Assembly: GCF_910592395.1 (NCBI RefSeq)
Contig: NC_088310.1
Coordinates: 1,867,501-1,931,500 of the forward strand
DNA from: Lineus longissimus
Taxonomy: Eukaryota > Nemertea > Pilidiophora > Heteronemertea > Lineidae
Direction: 5' to 3'
Length of the DNA: 64,000 bases
The position numbers were made by a program, and so were the translations under genes. Positions 53,669 to 64,000 of the stretch are shown one piece after another. The number at the start of each line of letters is the position of its first letter. The stretch's first letter is position 1. The notes below the pieces were generated by a model. It saw nothing but the letters and a program-made list of their open reading frames with translations, had not been told where the DNA came from and did no database searches.

Positions 53669-56600
53669 TCATGACACCTCAGCAACTGGTGCCACTGACT
53701 GTCGAAGTAGTCCACCAGCTATACTCTGCCGCCCCGGGTGAGCAGCCCCGCCTTCTGGAAGGCCTTCAGTCGGAGTACCTGGTTGACTTTCATCATCAGC
53801 GTTCCGGTCCTGGAAGAAAGTCAAATATCATCATTAATTCAAAGCACATTAAAAACTCTGACTTTTATTTCGTCTCCAGCAAAAGTATACATTTTTGAAA
53901 GTTATCAGTTGAAGATAGACCCCTCCGACATTTCCTTGGCGTGACTTTTTTCAGGAGTAGTAGAAAAGGATGTTCTATTCTATCATCTATTCTTTCAACC
54001 ACAAAACTACTAATACTTTTTTGGTTCATAAGATTCAGATTAGGAACAACCCGTCACCAGGTGCTTGTACAACAACAACAACAACAACAAAAACATAACA
54101 AGTCAACCTGCTTGTTTCAACAACCAAGGCCATTTTGTTCCTTCTCTTGGCTTACAGAACTGAATCCTGTCACCAACATCACGTCATTAAAGGAAAATTG
54201 TCAAAATGTATCATCACAATTTCAGATTTCAAACTTGTAATCGGTCTTCATTTTTCCCTACTTTCAAAATCCAAGACCCCTGAACAAAATGGTCCCCGGA
54301 TTTTAAATGAAAACTACTGAATGATAACTAGGGATATTTGGGTGAAAGGCCTGGCGGTGAAAAGGTTGTTGAAAAGCACCACAAACCAAACTCTCCATGC
54401 TGCTGCTCAGTGAGGAATCTTCCTACAATGTGCAGAAAGTACAAAAACAGAATATGAAATGCTGATGCAGAATATCGTTGGTGTAAAGCTAATGGTACGA
54501 CATGCGAAAAGTGGCACAGGGGTGAAACATTTACATGTAATCATGAAGTGAAGGTAGTGTATGACTTGACCATTGTAAAGAACTCTGAGATGAGAACACG
54601 ATTGCTGTGAAATGGCAGAATGAGTGAGATAGTCAAGAACATAATTTGAGCCTTACTCTCGCTCTTGCTGGCAACGACATTTTAAGTGGGAAGCAATTCT
54701 CTCCAAATTTCACTCAGATAAAGTTTCTTCAATGGTAGAAGTCATACACAACATTGCATGCATTGCACAGTGGTTGACAGATGACATGACAATATTCCTT
54801 TCATCAAATTTATCGAGCACTTTACATCCTTATGAATGACATGAGACAATCTCTTTTATACAGTAAGCTACAAATGCTCAATTAGTTTGATGGTGAAGAA
54901 TATGTGACTCGCTCTACCAAAACTAGGCGCTTGTCGCATCTGAACTTGACAGGTTGATACGGACTTGTTGTTCATTTCCCTATTGTAGACCTTTTGTGAA
55001 ATCTATTACAAACTGATTTGGTCACATTTCACAAAAGGTCTACAATAGGGAAATGAACAACAAGTCCGTATCAACCTGTCAAGTTCAGATGCGACAAGCG
55101 CCTAGTTTTGGTAGAGCGGGTCACATATTTGTTGTGAATGCAGTGGGTGACCATCATAGGTGCATGTTACATACTCCTCATCTGACGTTTCCTGAGATAG
55201 AAGTAAGTGATGATGTTAAGCGGGTGTGATGATGGTAAAAATAGGATGAGATATGCATGAAAACGGAATTGGACTTGACATATATGCAAATGACTAACAA
55301 TTTGAAAGGAAGAACCCATTATAATTGGACTACCATATCACTACTCATTCTGTACAAATACGAAATCTACTTGTACAAGTAGTGTGTATAAGCAACGTGT
55401 AAATGCTTGCAGGGGATCCAGCGTCAATTGAAACTAGAGAAACACAATGTACTACCGTACACATACAATGAGGAAGATGAATTCTAATTTACCATCACGT
55501 CACATAAATGATTTCCTCTGTTATCTGCACAGAAAAGATAGGAAATCAATGAGGTAGAACCAGGGTAATGGCTTTAGCTCAAAGTGATCATAATGCATCA
55601 TTAAAGTCTTCAGTATTTTTGAATCATAAAGTTATAGGCAGTAATGCAACTATCAATGTGTATCTTATACCCAAACAAGGGTATACACGCATTGTTGATC
55701 TTTTGAGGGTTGATTTTTGACTGTGAGTGGATCTTTGATATTATCCTTCCATCGGCATCAAAATAGCGGGTGTTGATTTTCACACATCAAAATAAAGTCA
55801 AAACTCTGACAAAATTGACAGCACATCACTGTCACAATCCAGAAATCCCGGCACTTCACATTGATATTTGCAGAAATGAAAATATGTTACAGACATGCAT
55901 TATCGTATATCGTGTTCGTTATTTGAATATTGGGACGGGGTTTAAGTAACTCCATGGTAACCAGTATAATTTGTATCAATCATCATGGTGTTAAGGCTCT
56001 TGAATTATTCAACAGGGTGATTAAGTCACAATCACAAACAATACACTAGCTCTTCTAGAAATATACTTACGACATTCTGCAAAGCAACAAAATATGAAAA
56101 TGTGATTGCTCTTTGAAACTACGAAAAGAATTGGATACTCAGCTTTTGAGTTAAAGCTCAGAAAATATAAAGTTAAACTGAAATCAACTGTGATTATGCT
56201 ACTTGTGAACTATTAGCTAAAATGTGTTACCTTCTAACTTGAAAACCTACACATAGATCTCTATGTTTGTTCATCAATAAGCTTGAATTAAAGTCATCAG
56301 AGCAGTGAATTAGACTTTCTATTCTGGCAGGCCTACATTGTATTTTGGCTGTCTGCTTGCAAAAAGAGACTCGATCTCTACATTAGACTTGTAGCCTTCA
56401 ACAAAGCATGGAAAAGTAGAGCCGGCATTGAACTGAGGGGAAGAATGTACCGTGTACCCAGAGATTGTAGAATATGGAATACTGCGGAAGATTTTGTTCC
56501 AACCTCTGCTGACCGCAGCATTCATTCAAAGACAGGAGTAATACAATCACATGAGTGTGTTCAAATAACCCTCTGACATCTTGCCCTGCAGCTGCCAGGA

Positions 56601-58049
56601 CCTACCACCAAAGGTGCAACTAGTATTAGTATATGCACATATATGTTCCTTCCCTAAAAGCCAGTGGGTTAGTGTTGCAATTACTCTGACCAAACAGTCT
56701 CTAATAACATATCCTACCTCGTCATCAGACAGATCTTCAATCTGAATCAAGTGCAAGGGATGCGGATAAAATGATGGGAGTGTAATAAATCCTAGAAAAA
56801 GTCTGTTTAAAGTTTTCTAAGCTGTCTAAGTACCACAATTAGATGTATGAAAGCCTGCACCCGGGTTGTTGATGTTGAAAACGGCATCACCCCAACCCTA
56901 CTCTCAACATCTGCAGACTGTGAATGGCAAACTGGACCAGATTCCAATGCACAAGAAGACTGACTTCAACATCTGACTTACCTTCCATTTGATGCCTTCA
57001 TTCAAGGAGAAGCTGAGAGCGGCGATATGGGATCCAGCGCCAGGTACCGCTGGCAATGAGAAGTCACGCTGTGGTGTGTGCATCTGTTCGAACATTTCAA
57101 GTCTCTTCCTCAGCATTTTCTGATATTTCGTCACTGCAAAAGGAAGGAATTCAATGTAGTCTTAAGGTTACAGTTATGCATGCTGAACTCAATGTCATGC
57201 TATGGGCTCAGTCCCAAGCCAGTCCTATACTCCAAAAAAAAATTCTTCAAATTGACTAAAAGTTTTGATTTTGAAATTATTTAGACATGCACCCAAATGA
57301 CTTACATGGCTTCTTGGCTTGATCCTCAGGTGTCTTGTGTACCTTCATAAAGCCAGCCCAGTAAGGCAAGAGGTTCTTAAAGACCAGGTACTGTGCCTCG
57401 TCGAACAAGTTTGGGCTGACCTCCTTGCCTGCTGCATATCGCTGAGATAACCTCAGTGTCTTTTGCTGCATGTCGGCAGGTACATCAATCTAAAATGAAA
57501 ATCACAAAGCAATGTACGGTGAGCTTTTTCTTGATGTTACTGAGAAAGACAGTGGTGATACTTCTGAGAGTCACACCCACAACCTCCTAATCAAGCCAGA
57601 TGCTCTTATCACTCCCTAGCTTGCCAATACCCTTTCCACACCAAATATCAAAGCATAATCTTACCTGCAAGGTTGGTGGTGTTGCTGAGTCAAGAAAGGT
57701 GTCCGCAATGGACTGAACCTTTCTGCGCAGAAGCTCCTCATCAGCATGTACATGGCTACATTCCTACAAAAAGAACAAGTATTAGTTACATCTTCACAAG
57801 AGATGACGTTTCTTTGTTCACTCAAATACAAGATGTCCAATGTCACAGAAATCTCACCTTAAACTTCTGCACCTCCAGATAGAAGAAGAGATCCTTATCA
57901 AGCTGTGGGAAGCCATCCTCCTCTCCCCACTTGGTGAGGTACTTGTAGAAATAGAACATGGTAATAGTTGGCTGGCCCATCGCAGACTGCTGCAGATTCA
58001 GGAGGAACTCGATCTTGTCATCGCGTGATGGCTGGCTCCGACCTCCAGT
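53669..58049 (-). CDS. RGS22: RGS22, C-terminal exons including the last RGS domain
   Basis: Exons in transcript order are 58049-57858, 57763-57665, 57489-57306, 57133-56982, 56741-56718 (24 nt) and 53809-53669 (TGA 53671-53669). Each boundary is GT-AG and the phases agree. The first three encode an RGS domain closely resembling the last RGS domain of human RGS22: DLFFYLEVQKFKECSHVHAD (human FWQEVQKYKDLCHSHCD), ATPPTLQIDVPADMQQKT (human SIPPALQIDIPVEQAQK) and EAQYLVFKNLLPYWAGF. Next comes YQKMLRKRLEMFEQM, then the micro-exon IEDLSDDE and a Gly/Pro-rich tail ending VAPVAEVS. RGS proteins accelerate GTP hydrolysis by G-alpha subunits; RGS22 is testis- and cilium-associated in vertebrates. The gene is incomplete and continues rightward. 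The last exon is supported mainly by phase and splice sites. Confidence 0.85.
54901..55127. mobile_element. 227-bp near-perfect foldback in the last RGS22 intron
   Basis: The left arm TATGTGACTCGCTCTACC and about 85 further bases are inverted almost without mismatch to end GGTAGAGCGGGTCACATA, around a loop of about 25 bp. The arm pair differs at only one or two positions (GACTCGC versus GACCCGC). A lone TATGTGACCTGCTCTAC at about 60350 looks like the end of a related copy. Typical of a hairpin MITE. No protein is encoded. Confidence 0.85.
57541..57630 (-). mobile_element. Diverged tRNA-derived SINE fragment
   Basis: On the minus strand, AGCTAGGGAGTGATAAGAG (A-box-like), CTTGATTAGGAGG and GTGGGTGTGACTCTC (B-box-like) align with the SINE at 49775. 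Stems are not preserved. It lies in the RGS22 intron between exons 57665-57763 and 57306-57489. Confidence 0.5.
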
Positions 58050-58606
58050 CTGAAAAATGTCACCAAGGTCAATTTACCAAAACTTCGTTGTCACCTCTAG
58101 CTCCCTGTTCTGGCTTACAAAGGACTGCAATCTGAGAGCAGCAAAGAATGAGAGTCAAAGTATCCATGTCTTTATGTTTTGAATTGTTACTTTTAGTGCA
58201 ACAAAAGCAAGTGCCATCACTTTCACTAAGTTTGTCGAGTCAGAAACCATAATGGCATCTGTTTAGTGAGTTTCTGATCACATGGAAAGTGGAGATCTAA
58301 TTCTTATTCAGGCAAACCTGCCACATTTTAGAAACAAATGAATATTTCCAAAGAACCTCTGAAAAGGAGATGCAGCTTATCAAAAACCTTACTAAACTCA
58401 ACAAAGATTTTGTCAACGATTATACATGTACTTTAGTCACAGTATTTGACATCTACTGAAACTAACTGGAATTAGTACACTTAAGTTTGACTCTATTATG
58501 CAGGTTTCCTGCTTGGCATATAATCCTATTCAAATCAAAACAGTGCAATGAAAATAACATTGGATCAAACCAAAAGAAAACTTCATTTGACATGCAGTTC
58601 ATTCAT

Positions 58607-58660
58607 GCCTGCAGTGTGCATCCAAGCCTGCAGTGTGCATCCAAGCCTGCAGTGCATCAA
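58607..58660. repeat. 19-bp tandem repeat, three copies
   Basis: GCCTGCAGTGTGCATCCAA occurs twice in tandem, followed by a third copy with an internal deletion. Confidence 0.9.
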
Positions 58661-59124
58661 AGAGAACACAAACGAATGCACTGTGATGATCAAGGCTCTT
58701 CATTATTGACATTGTTTCTTGTAGTTTTCTGATATCGTAACAAAGATATCAGACACTGACCAAGAAACAAGGTCATCAGTGCCATCCCAAGGACGTTTTC
58801 ATGACAATTTTTGATTTCTTATGACTGTCATAATATCGTAGCAGCACACTGAGTAATACTTCTTCTTAAGATGAAAAGTCCCAAATTTCACTTGCCCTGC
58901 CAACAAAAGATCAAAATGGAAAGAACTTCCCTTTGGACTTTGTCACACCTCCACCACCTATGCTGAGGGAGAGGATACTACGGGATGTCTTCTATTCACA
59001 AATTATTTAGTATTTTGATTGTAACATAATTTTATCAATTATTGTTTTAGTAAATGAAAAAGAAAGATTCATTGGACCAGACATACTCTATGACAAGAAT
59101 GCGGAATCAGATATCCTCTTGCCC

Positions 59125-59234
59125 CTAGACTGCATGTGAAATTGGGCATACTCTAGACTGCATGTGAAATTGGGCATACTCTAGACTGCATGTGAAATTG
59201 GGCATACTCTAGACTGCATACGAAATTGGGCATA
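59125..59234. repeat. 28-bp tandem repeat, four copies
   Basis: CTAGACTGCATGTGAAATTG plus GGCATACT repeats at 59125, 59153, 59181 and 59209 with only one or two changes, in the last copy. Confidence 0.92.
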
Positions 59235-59836
59235 AAAATGCGTGCAATGGTTGTACTATCAGGTTGTGTACTATCAGGAAATCAGTGCAGTTATCTTAGT
59301 CAACACCTTATTTTATCAACAATAAATCAACTGATCTGAGGCTGTTGTTTCTCTTGTCTCATCACGCAAGTTCAAATTTTAGGAGACAGAGTATGAGTGA
59401 GTGCCAGCTCCTCCCGCAAACCAACCCAGGTCCCACAGCCTAGACCTACAACAACAGACCAGTTATTTACTGTTGGCAAAAAGTGGGTTGTTCAAGACGG
59501 AAAGTGGACACATCTCCAAGCCACAACTAATCGCAAGGCCATCACTCATTCGGCACAACTACTTGGCTTTGCCTATTACCTTCTTTGCCCGGCCTCTGCG
59601 CCGCGACCCCCCAACCGGGGCTTTTAGTGAGGACACGGTTGATTCCTTGAGGGAAGTTAGCAAACACATGCACAATTAGTATGGACAAAACAGGTCAACA
59701 GGTACAACATTGTCAATTCATGCAATTTAGAATAATTAGCAATACGGTACTACAAATCATGATAAAGGAAGTCCTTATGTTACTTTGTGCAGGCTATGAA
59801 ACAGAACATGTGCAGAACAAGAGAGGAGACAGTAAT

Positions 59837-62330
59837 CCCCTGCGAAATTCGACTGGAAATTGTCGGCAAAAGCCGGCAATTTCCACCTAATTCCAAACTA
59901 TTTTTCCTTGCCAGGAGGCTGGAATTAGCTGGAAATTCCAGAAAATGTCAGGGCTGGAGTTTGGCGGTATTTTGGTAAATGGCAGTGCCAGAAAATGCCA
60001 GCTCTGGAAAAAGCTGGCATAACCTGGCATTAGCTGGAACCTAATTTCCAGAGCTGGAATTAGGTGGAAAAAACTGGACCCAGACCTTCCAGCTGATTTA
60101 CTTATGTCAGGGCTGTCATTTATTGGAAATAGCTGGCATCAGTTGACATTAGCTGGAAATTACAAATTCAGCATGCAACGAGGAATGTCAGGGCTGTCAT
60201 TTATTGGAAAAAGCTGGCATTAGTTGACATTAGCTGGAAATTACAAATTCAGCATGCAACGAGGAATGTCAGGGCTGTCATTTATTGGAAATAGCTGGCA
60301 TTAGTTGACATTAGCTGGAAATTTAATATGGAGTATGTGACCTGCTCTACGTTTGAATCGATCAGAGCACTGCACACTAATAAACAGGCGTTTTTTGTCA
60401 CTCAACAGTGACTATGATTAGAATCGTTGTGATATGCAACAAGAAGATCTCTTGTCGTGGAGTAAAACCAATAATCGCTTAGTTTTGACTTTGCTGATTA
60501 CAATCTTGTCACACGCACCTGCGATTATCACCACAGACAGGCAATTTTTCACATGCAAACATGATTGCATGTTGATTTTGCTTGATCCCAGGCCGTGCGC
60601 TTTCCAATTCTAATTCAATTTTGATGGCATCTGCAATTATAACTGCAAACAAGCAATTTCTGTCACACAGAAATATGATTAAAGGTTGCAGGTTGATTTT
60701 GCTTCCAACAGAGGTTGCTAGGATGACCAGTTCTTGTTGCGGGCACCTGAAATTATCTATGCAAACAAGTGATTTATGTCACTTGCAAACATGATTGCTG
60801 TGGCATATCAAGTTTTGAGCATATGCCACTGACCTAATCCCTTAGTTTTCTGACACAATCTTGTCACACTGTTAATGTAAATATCATTCTTGGTGTGTGT
60901 TGACCATGGACTTACACGAGCATAAGAGGCCCTATCATATAAAACGTAAGATTATTGCTTCACTGAGGCTCCTTGCAGACACCTCTGCCAGGCGGACACT
61001 TCCCCATTGCAGATGGTTTAAGTTGCCACATGACCTGGGTTTGAGTGCTCGTCAATGCCGACTGGCGTCGTCAGGGCTCAATGCTCATCCTGGAGACAGC
61101 ACGTCATTTACATCATAGCTAATTGTGATCAGTTGATACGATGACGTCATTGACAATCACTGACAGGAAAATTTTGCCTCTCGTTTAATAATATAGATAG
61201 TGCAAAGTATTCACATTGTAATATTAGGCTCGTAAGTTTGAGGATCATGGATTGACCAGATTGGTGTGAATTGCCCCAGGGCCCATGGAACATATGTAGG
61301 CCTATACCAATTTTAAGTCCAGACTTTACGAAATGTGCCGCGCTAACAATACGGCCGCCACCGACGATGGACGCCACATCATCGCATAGGCTCACAAGGT
61401 GAGCCAAATAAAAAAGAGGTGCCGTTTTAACTGGATACCGTGACATCAACATGATGTTAACCACACATAGCACACTCTGTCACTTTGATGTCTGGAGGGC
61501 AGGGTTACAGACGGGGACTGACGTCCAAAATGGATGTCCAAATAACATCACTGCACGACCTTGAAAAGAATGATGGAGCAAGCCGACTGTTGATTGACTC
61601 CATCACTTACATGAGTCATGAGCTGTGGACATCTCCCATGCAAAATCTTACAGTTATGATACCGTCCGGGTCTACGATCATGCATACAATGATACTGAAT
61701 ACAGGCTTATAGCACATACACTGATTCAGGCTTCTTCATATGCTAAAAAAACAACCTCAAGGCCTGTCCAGATTACCCTTTTTGCATTCATTTGAATCCT
61801 TATGTGTTCCAATTCAATTTGTGTAAACTTTGGATATCTTGATATCGAATTCGGGGTAAGAATCAAGAAATAAGAAGAGCTCCCACATGATTTCTTTGTT
61901 TGACTTGAAAATTCAAACCTACTGGTTCCTGTCTGAGGTGTAATGCATCATGGGATAGGTCAGGTGATAAGACCACATGATAGAATTGCATAACATAATA
62001 GCAATTTGCATAATGCCAGCAAATGCCAGCTTTTTCCAACAATTGTCAGAAACATCGAATTTGAAATTTCCAGCTAATTCCAGCTCTGACAATCTCATAG
62101 TAAAGTGACAGAGATTTCCAGCGCTGGAACTTTTACGAAAAGTAAAGTTCCAGAAAATGCCAAGAATTTCCACCCCATGGATAAAGTTCCAGTTTTTGTC
62201 AGCTTTTGCCAGCTATAACTTTTCGATGAAACTCTCTAAATTCAAAGTGTCAGCTTATTCCAGCCAAGAGCTGGAAATTCCAGCTATTTCCAACAAAATC
62301 CACCTGAGGTAAAATTCATTTCGCAGGGGG
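59837..62330. mobile_element. 2.5-kb element with short inverted ends and GCTGGAA-rich flanks
   Basis: CCCCTGCGAAAT at 59837-59848 is inverted as ATTTCGCAGGGG at 62318-62329. The first about 260 bp and last about 330 bp are packed with variants of one word, (A/T)GCTGG(A/C)AA(T/A), in both orientations (TTTCCAGCTAATTCCAGC and similar). The interior holds an 81-bp tandem repeat (60104-60325) and imperfectly repeated (T)GCAAACA(T/A)G segments at about 60540-60800. No transposase is recognisable. The likely reading is a non-autonomous DNA transposon with sub-terminal repeats. A target duplication is not clear. Confidence 0.55.
60104..60325. repeat. 81-bp tandem repeat, nearly three copies
   Basis: ATGTCAGGGCTGTCATTTAT recurs at 60104, 60185 and 60266. 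Each copy includes TAGCTGGCAT and TTGACATTAGCTGGAAATT. Copies are over 95 percent alike by eye. It lies inside the 2.5-kb inverted-end element. Confidence 0.92.
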
Positions 62331-62767
62331 ATCCAATATTTTTATGTACCCCTGACTGTCAAGTACATGTATCAGTATTTCAGTATTTGAGCATTTGGTG
62401 ATAGTTTGCATGCAATTATCTCTACATCCTTTAAAGAAAATACAGATGCAAATCGTTAAGAATATTCCTGAACCAAATGTGGCTGTTATCAGAGTTCTTC
62501 ATGAAATTTGTCTCAGGTTTGAGTTCAGCAAAGAATATACGAAGCCACAAGAAAATGACAGTTGTATTTCTGGTTGAATTTAATGATAACTGATGCATGT
62601 AGGTAGCAGCTTATCAAAATGAATTTGAATTAAGTTTGAAATCCTGGCAGCAAATTTCCATAAAGAACTCTTTGTTGCTATTTGTAATGAATCATTGTAT
62701 TGCATGCACTTTCCCAGGTTATTTAACTATGAAAAAATAAACTGATGTAACTCAGCAAGTAACTCAC

Positions 62768-62779
62768 TCTGACTTCTTC
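62768..62779 (-). CDS. Candidate 12-nt RGS22 micro-exon
   Basis: Minus-strand GAAGAAGTCAGA (EEVR) lies between an acceptor-like ...TATAAATAG and the donor GTGAGTTA, and it is in phase 0 like the exons on either side. It is too short to be convincing alone. Confidence 0.2.
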
Positions 62780-63304
62780 CTATTTATACAAAAACAGAAT
62801 GACTTCAATGAAAACGGAACAAGCCAAAATAGTGAAATGTACAAGTATTATAAGTAGAGAAGCAAAAAATGGTTCAATATTAGGTTGAAACTATAAGGTT
62901 TGTGTCTGTGTGTGAATGTCTACAGTAGTGCTTGGGGGCTTATCTCTAATCCATAATTGTCTTAATCCATGATAGAGGCAGTTATACATATGAAGTTTCC
63001 AGTTCACAACACACCAATCCTTTTGATTCTTGATTGCGACACTTGTGTGATGTTGATGGGTGACATGATGATCAATGCTTTTTCTGGCGAGAAAGATCAA
63101 TCTATTGTTCGCCCCAAGGTGTGAAGGACAGAAAATACCAAAGACTACAATGCCGACAAAAACATCAGTTTACAATGTACACTTTCACATTCCACAATAA
63201 AAATAGACATTTCAACAAGTGGCTTGAGATGACTTCTATACTTTGCCAATATACATGTGCTTGTGTCATTTTTGGTGTTGTGTTTGAGAGAAAGGGGGCG
63301 TTAC

Positions 63305-63370
63305 CTTGTCTTGTAAGCGGAGATTGCCGTATTGATTATCAATATCCACATCAAATCTCACAGTACTTGT
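63305..63370 (-). CDS. RGS22: Candidate upstream RGS22 exon, 66 nt
   Basis: The minus strand reads TSTVRFDVDIDNQYGNLRLQ then DK, between the acceptor AACTCCACAG and the donor GTAACG, in phase 0. That suits direct splicing to the exon at 58049. Composition and splice sites look real. No specific similarity to human RGS22 is visible in so short a piece. Confidence 0.45.
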
Positions 63371-64000
63371 CTGTGGAGTTAGCATAAATAGGAAAGGGTT
63401 AAAAGAGAAATTAGAACATGAATCTACAGCTTAATGGACTTGCGGGGATAAAAAACACCTGGAGATATGGAGAAGCTGAACTTAATGGATAACAGTGATG
63501 TGAAATTGAAAGGTAAAATCCAATATGCAAAAAAGGAAAAAAAAATCTTTTAATCTTGTTTTATGATAAAAGCACGAAAGCAGGCAGACTATTTACACAT
63601 AATACAAGAATAAGTTGTAATTACTTTTAAAAAGCAAGGGTTTAGGCGGGGTGGTAATGATACTTTGAGTTTCAGGAAAGGAAACACGAGTACACCAACA
63701 GGTTTTGCAGACACAACATTTTTAAGCTTGCTGTGATGTATATAAATAATGGAGAAAGTCAGAAAGAAGCAACCTTAGTGGGAAACATGGATTGGTGGAG
63801 CATGAGCAACGAGCGACAATACTCAGTCAGATGGAGTGACGATGGACAACACGAAAGGTTTAGATATGAACTCACAGTATAGACGTAACTTGGCTTTTGT
63901 TGAGAAGATGAGAAAGAGTGGATTGGGTTAGAGAAAAGGTCACAAACTCAACGGTTTAAAAAAAGTAATACACTTCTTGAGATAGAAACGATATAAGAAC
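63371..64000. other. Probable RGS22 intron to the window edge
   Basis: No confident exon is visible. A minus-strand GTGAGT after ...TCTATACT near 63872 could close another exon, but its acceptor is unclear. RGS22 should continue beyond the window, because most of its N-terminal two thirds is missing here. Confidence 0.3.

Noticed and set aside
59397-59679. Two overlapping 76- and 92-codon frames (MSASSSRKPTQ..., MPAPPANQP...)
   Set aside because: They overlap in different frames with low-complexity Pro/Thr content and lie within RGS22 intronic DNA.
60897-61118. 73-codon frame inside the 2.5-kb inverted-end element, considered as a transposase remnant
   Set aside because: No DDE/D or zinc-finger motif is visible, so there is no basis for the call.

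Overview
The window is nuclear DNA of an invertebrate bilaterian animal. Genes are split by spliceosomal GT-AG introns (68 bp to several kb), the standard code is used, and intergenic DNA is full of small inverted-repeat elements, minisatellites and tRNA-derived SINE pieces. The gene set (NPC2, a calmodulin-like gene, Pax1/9, a DSTYK-like gene, calmodulin, ARL2, RPS6KC1, RGS22) is typical of bilaterians. Single Pax1/9 and DSTYK-type genes in a compact, repeat-rich genome suit a spiralian (brachiopod, annelid or mollusc) or an invertebrate deuterostome. I cannot decide between these. All gene models were assembled by eye from exon similarity, splice sites and intron phase, without transcripts.

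Layout. 1-545: 66-bp minisatellite. 1910-3620 (-): NPC2-like sterol-binding protein, four exons. 5372-8304 (+): calmodulin-like four-EF-hand protein, five exons. 8655-8727 (-): tRNA-Lys(CTT). 10767-13114 (+): Pax1/9, with a tiny first coding exon. 13.2-18.4 kb: gene-poor, with a candidate homeodomain-site cluster and several MITE-like foldbacks. 18435-22459 (+): DSTYK-like protein with an intact dynamin-type GTPase and a kinase domain lacking catalytic residues. 22.98-23.93 kb: 61/63-bp minisatellite. 26374-34162 (-): canonical calmodulin with two alternative last coding exons, and a possible small single-exon gene nested antisense in intron 1.

37011-40696 (+): nine-exon gene for a beta-propeller-like protein I cannot name. 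41022-42746 (-): ARL2, 184 residues. It is head to head, 242 bp apart, with RPS6KC1 at 42989-50232 (+), a PX-MIT-pseudokinase protein of 13 exons. 51.0-52.5 kb: a 127-bp minisatellite and a more degenerate one. 53669 to beyond 58049 (-): the 3' part of RGS22, whose 5' exons run toward and probably past the right edge. 59837-62330: a 2.5-kb element with short inverted termini, full of a GCTGGAA-type word.

The genes do not form one pathway. Themes are calcium sensing (calmodulin and its relative), endosome/lysosome function (NPC2 and the PX-MIT protein), small-GTPase and G-protein signalling (ARL2, RGS22), and one developmental regulator (Pax1/9). The points most worth a second look are the GTPase-intact/kinase-dead DSTYK relative, the duplicated calmodulin last exon, the out-of-frame C-terminal peptide after the Pax1/9 stop, the unnamed propeller gene, the 2.5-kb element, and a strong excess of the palindrome TACATGTA.
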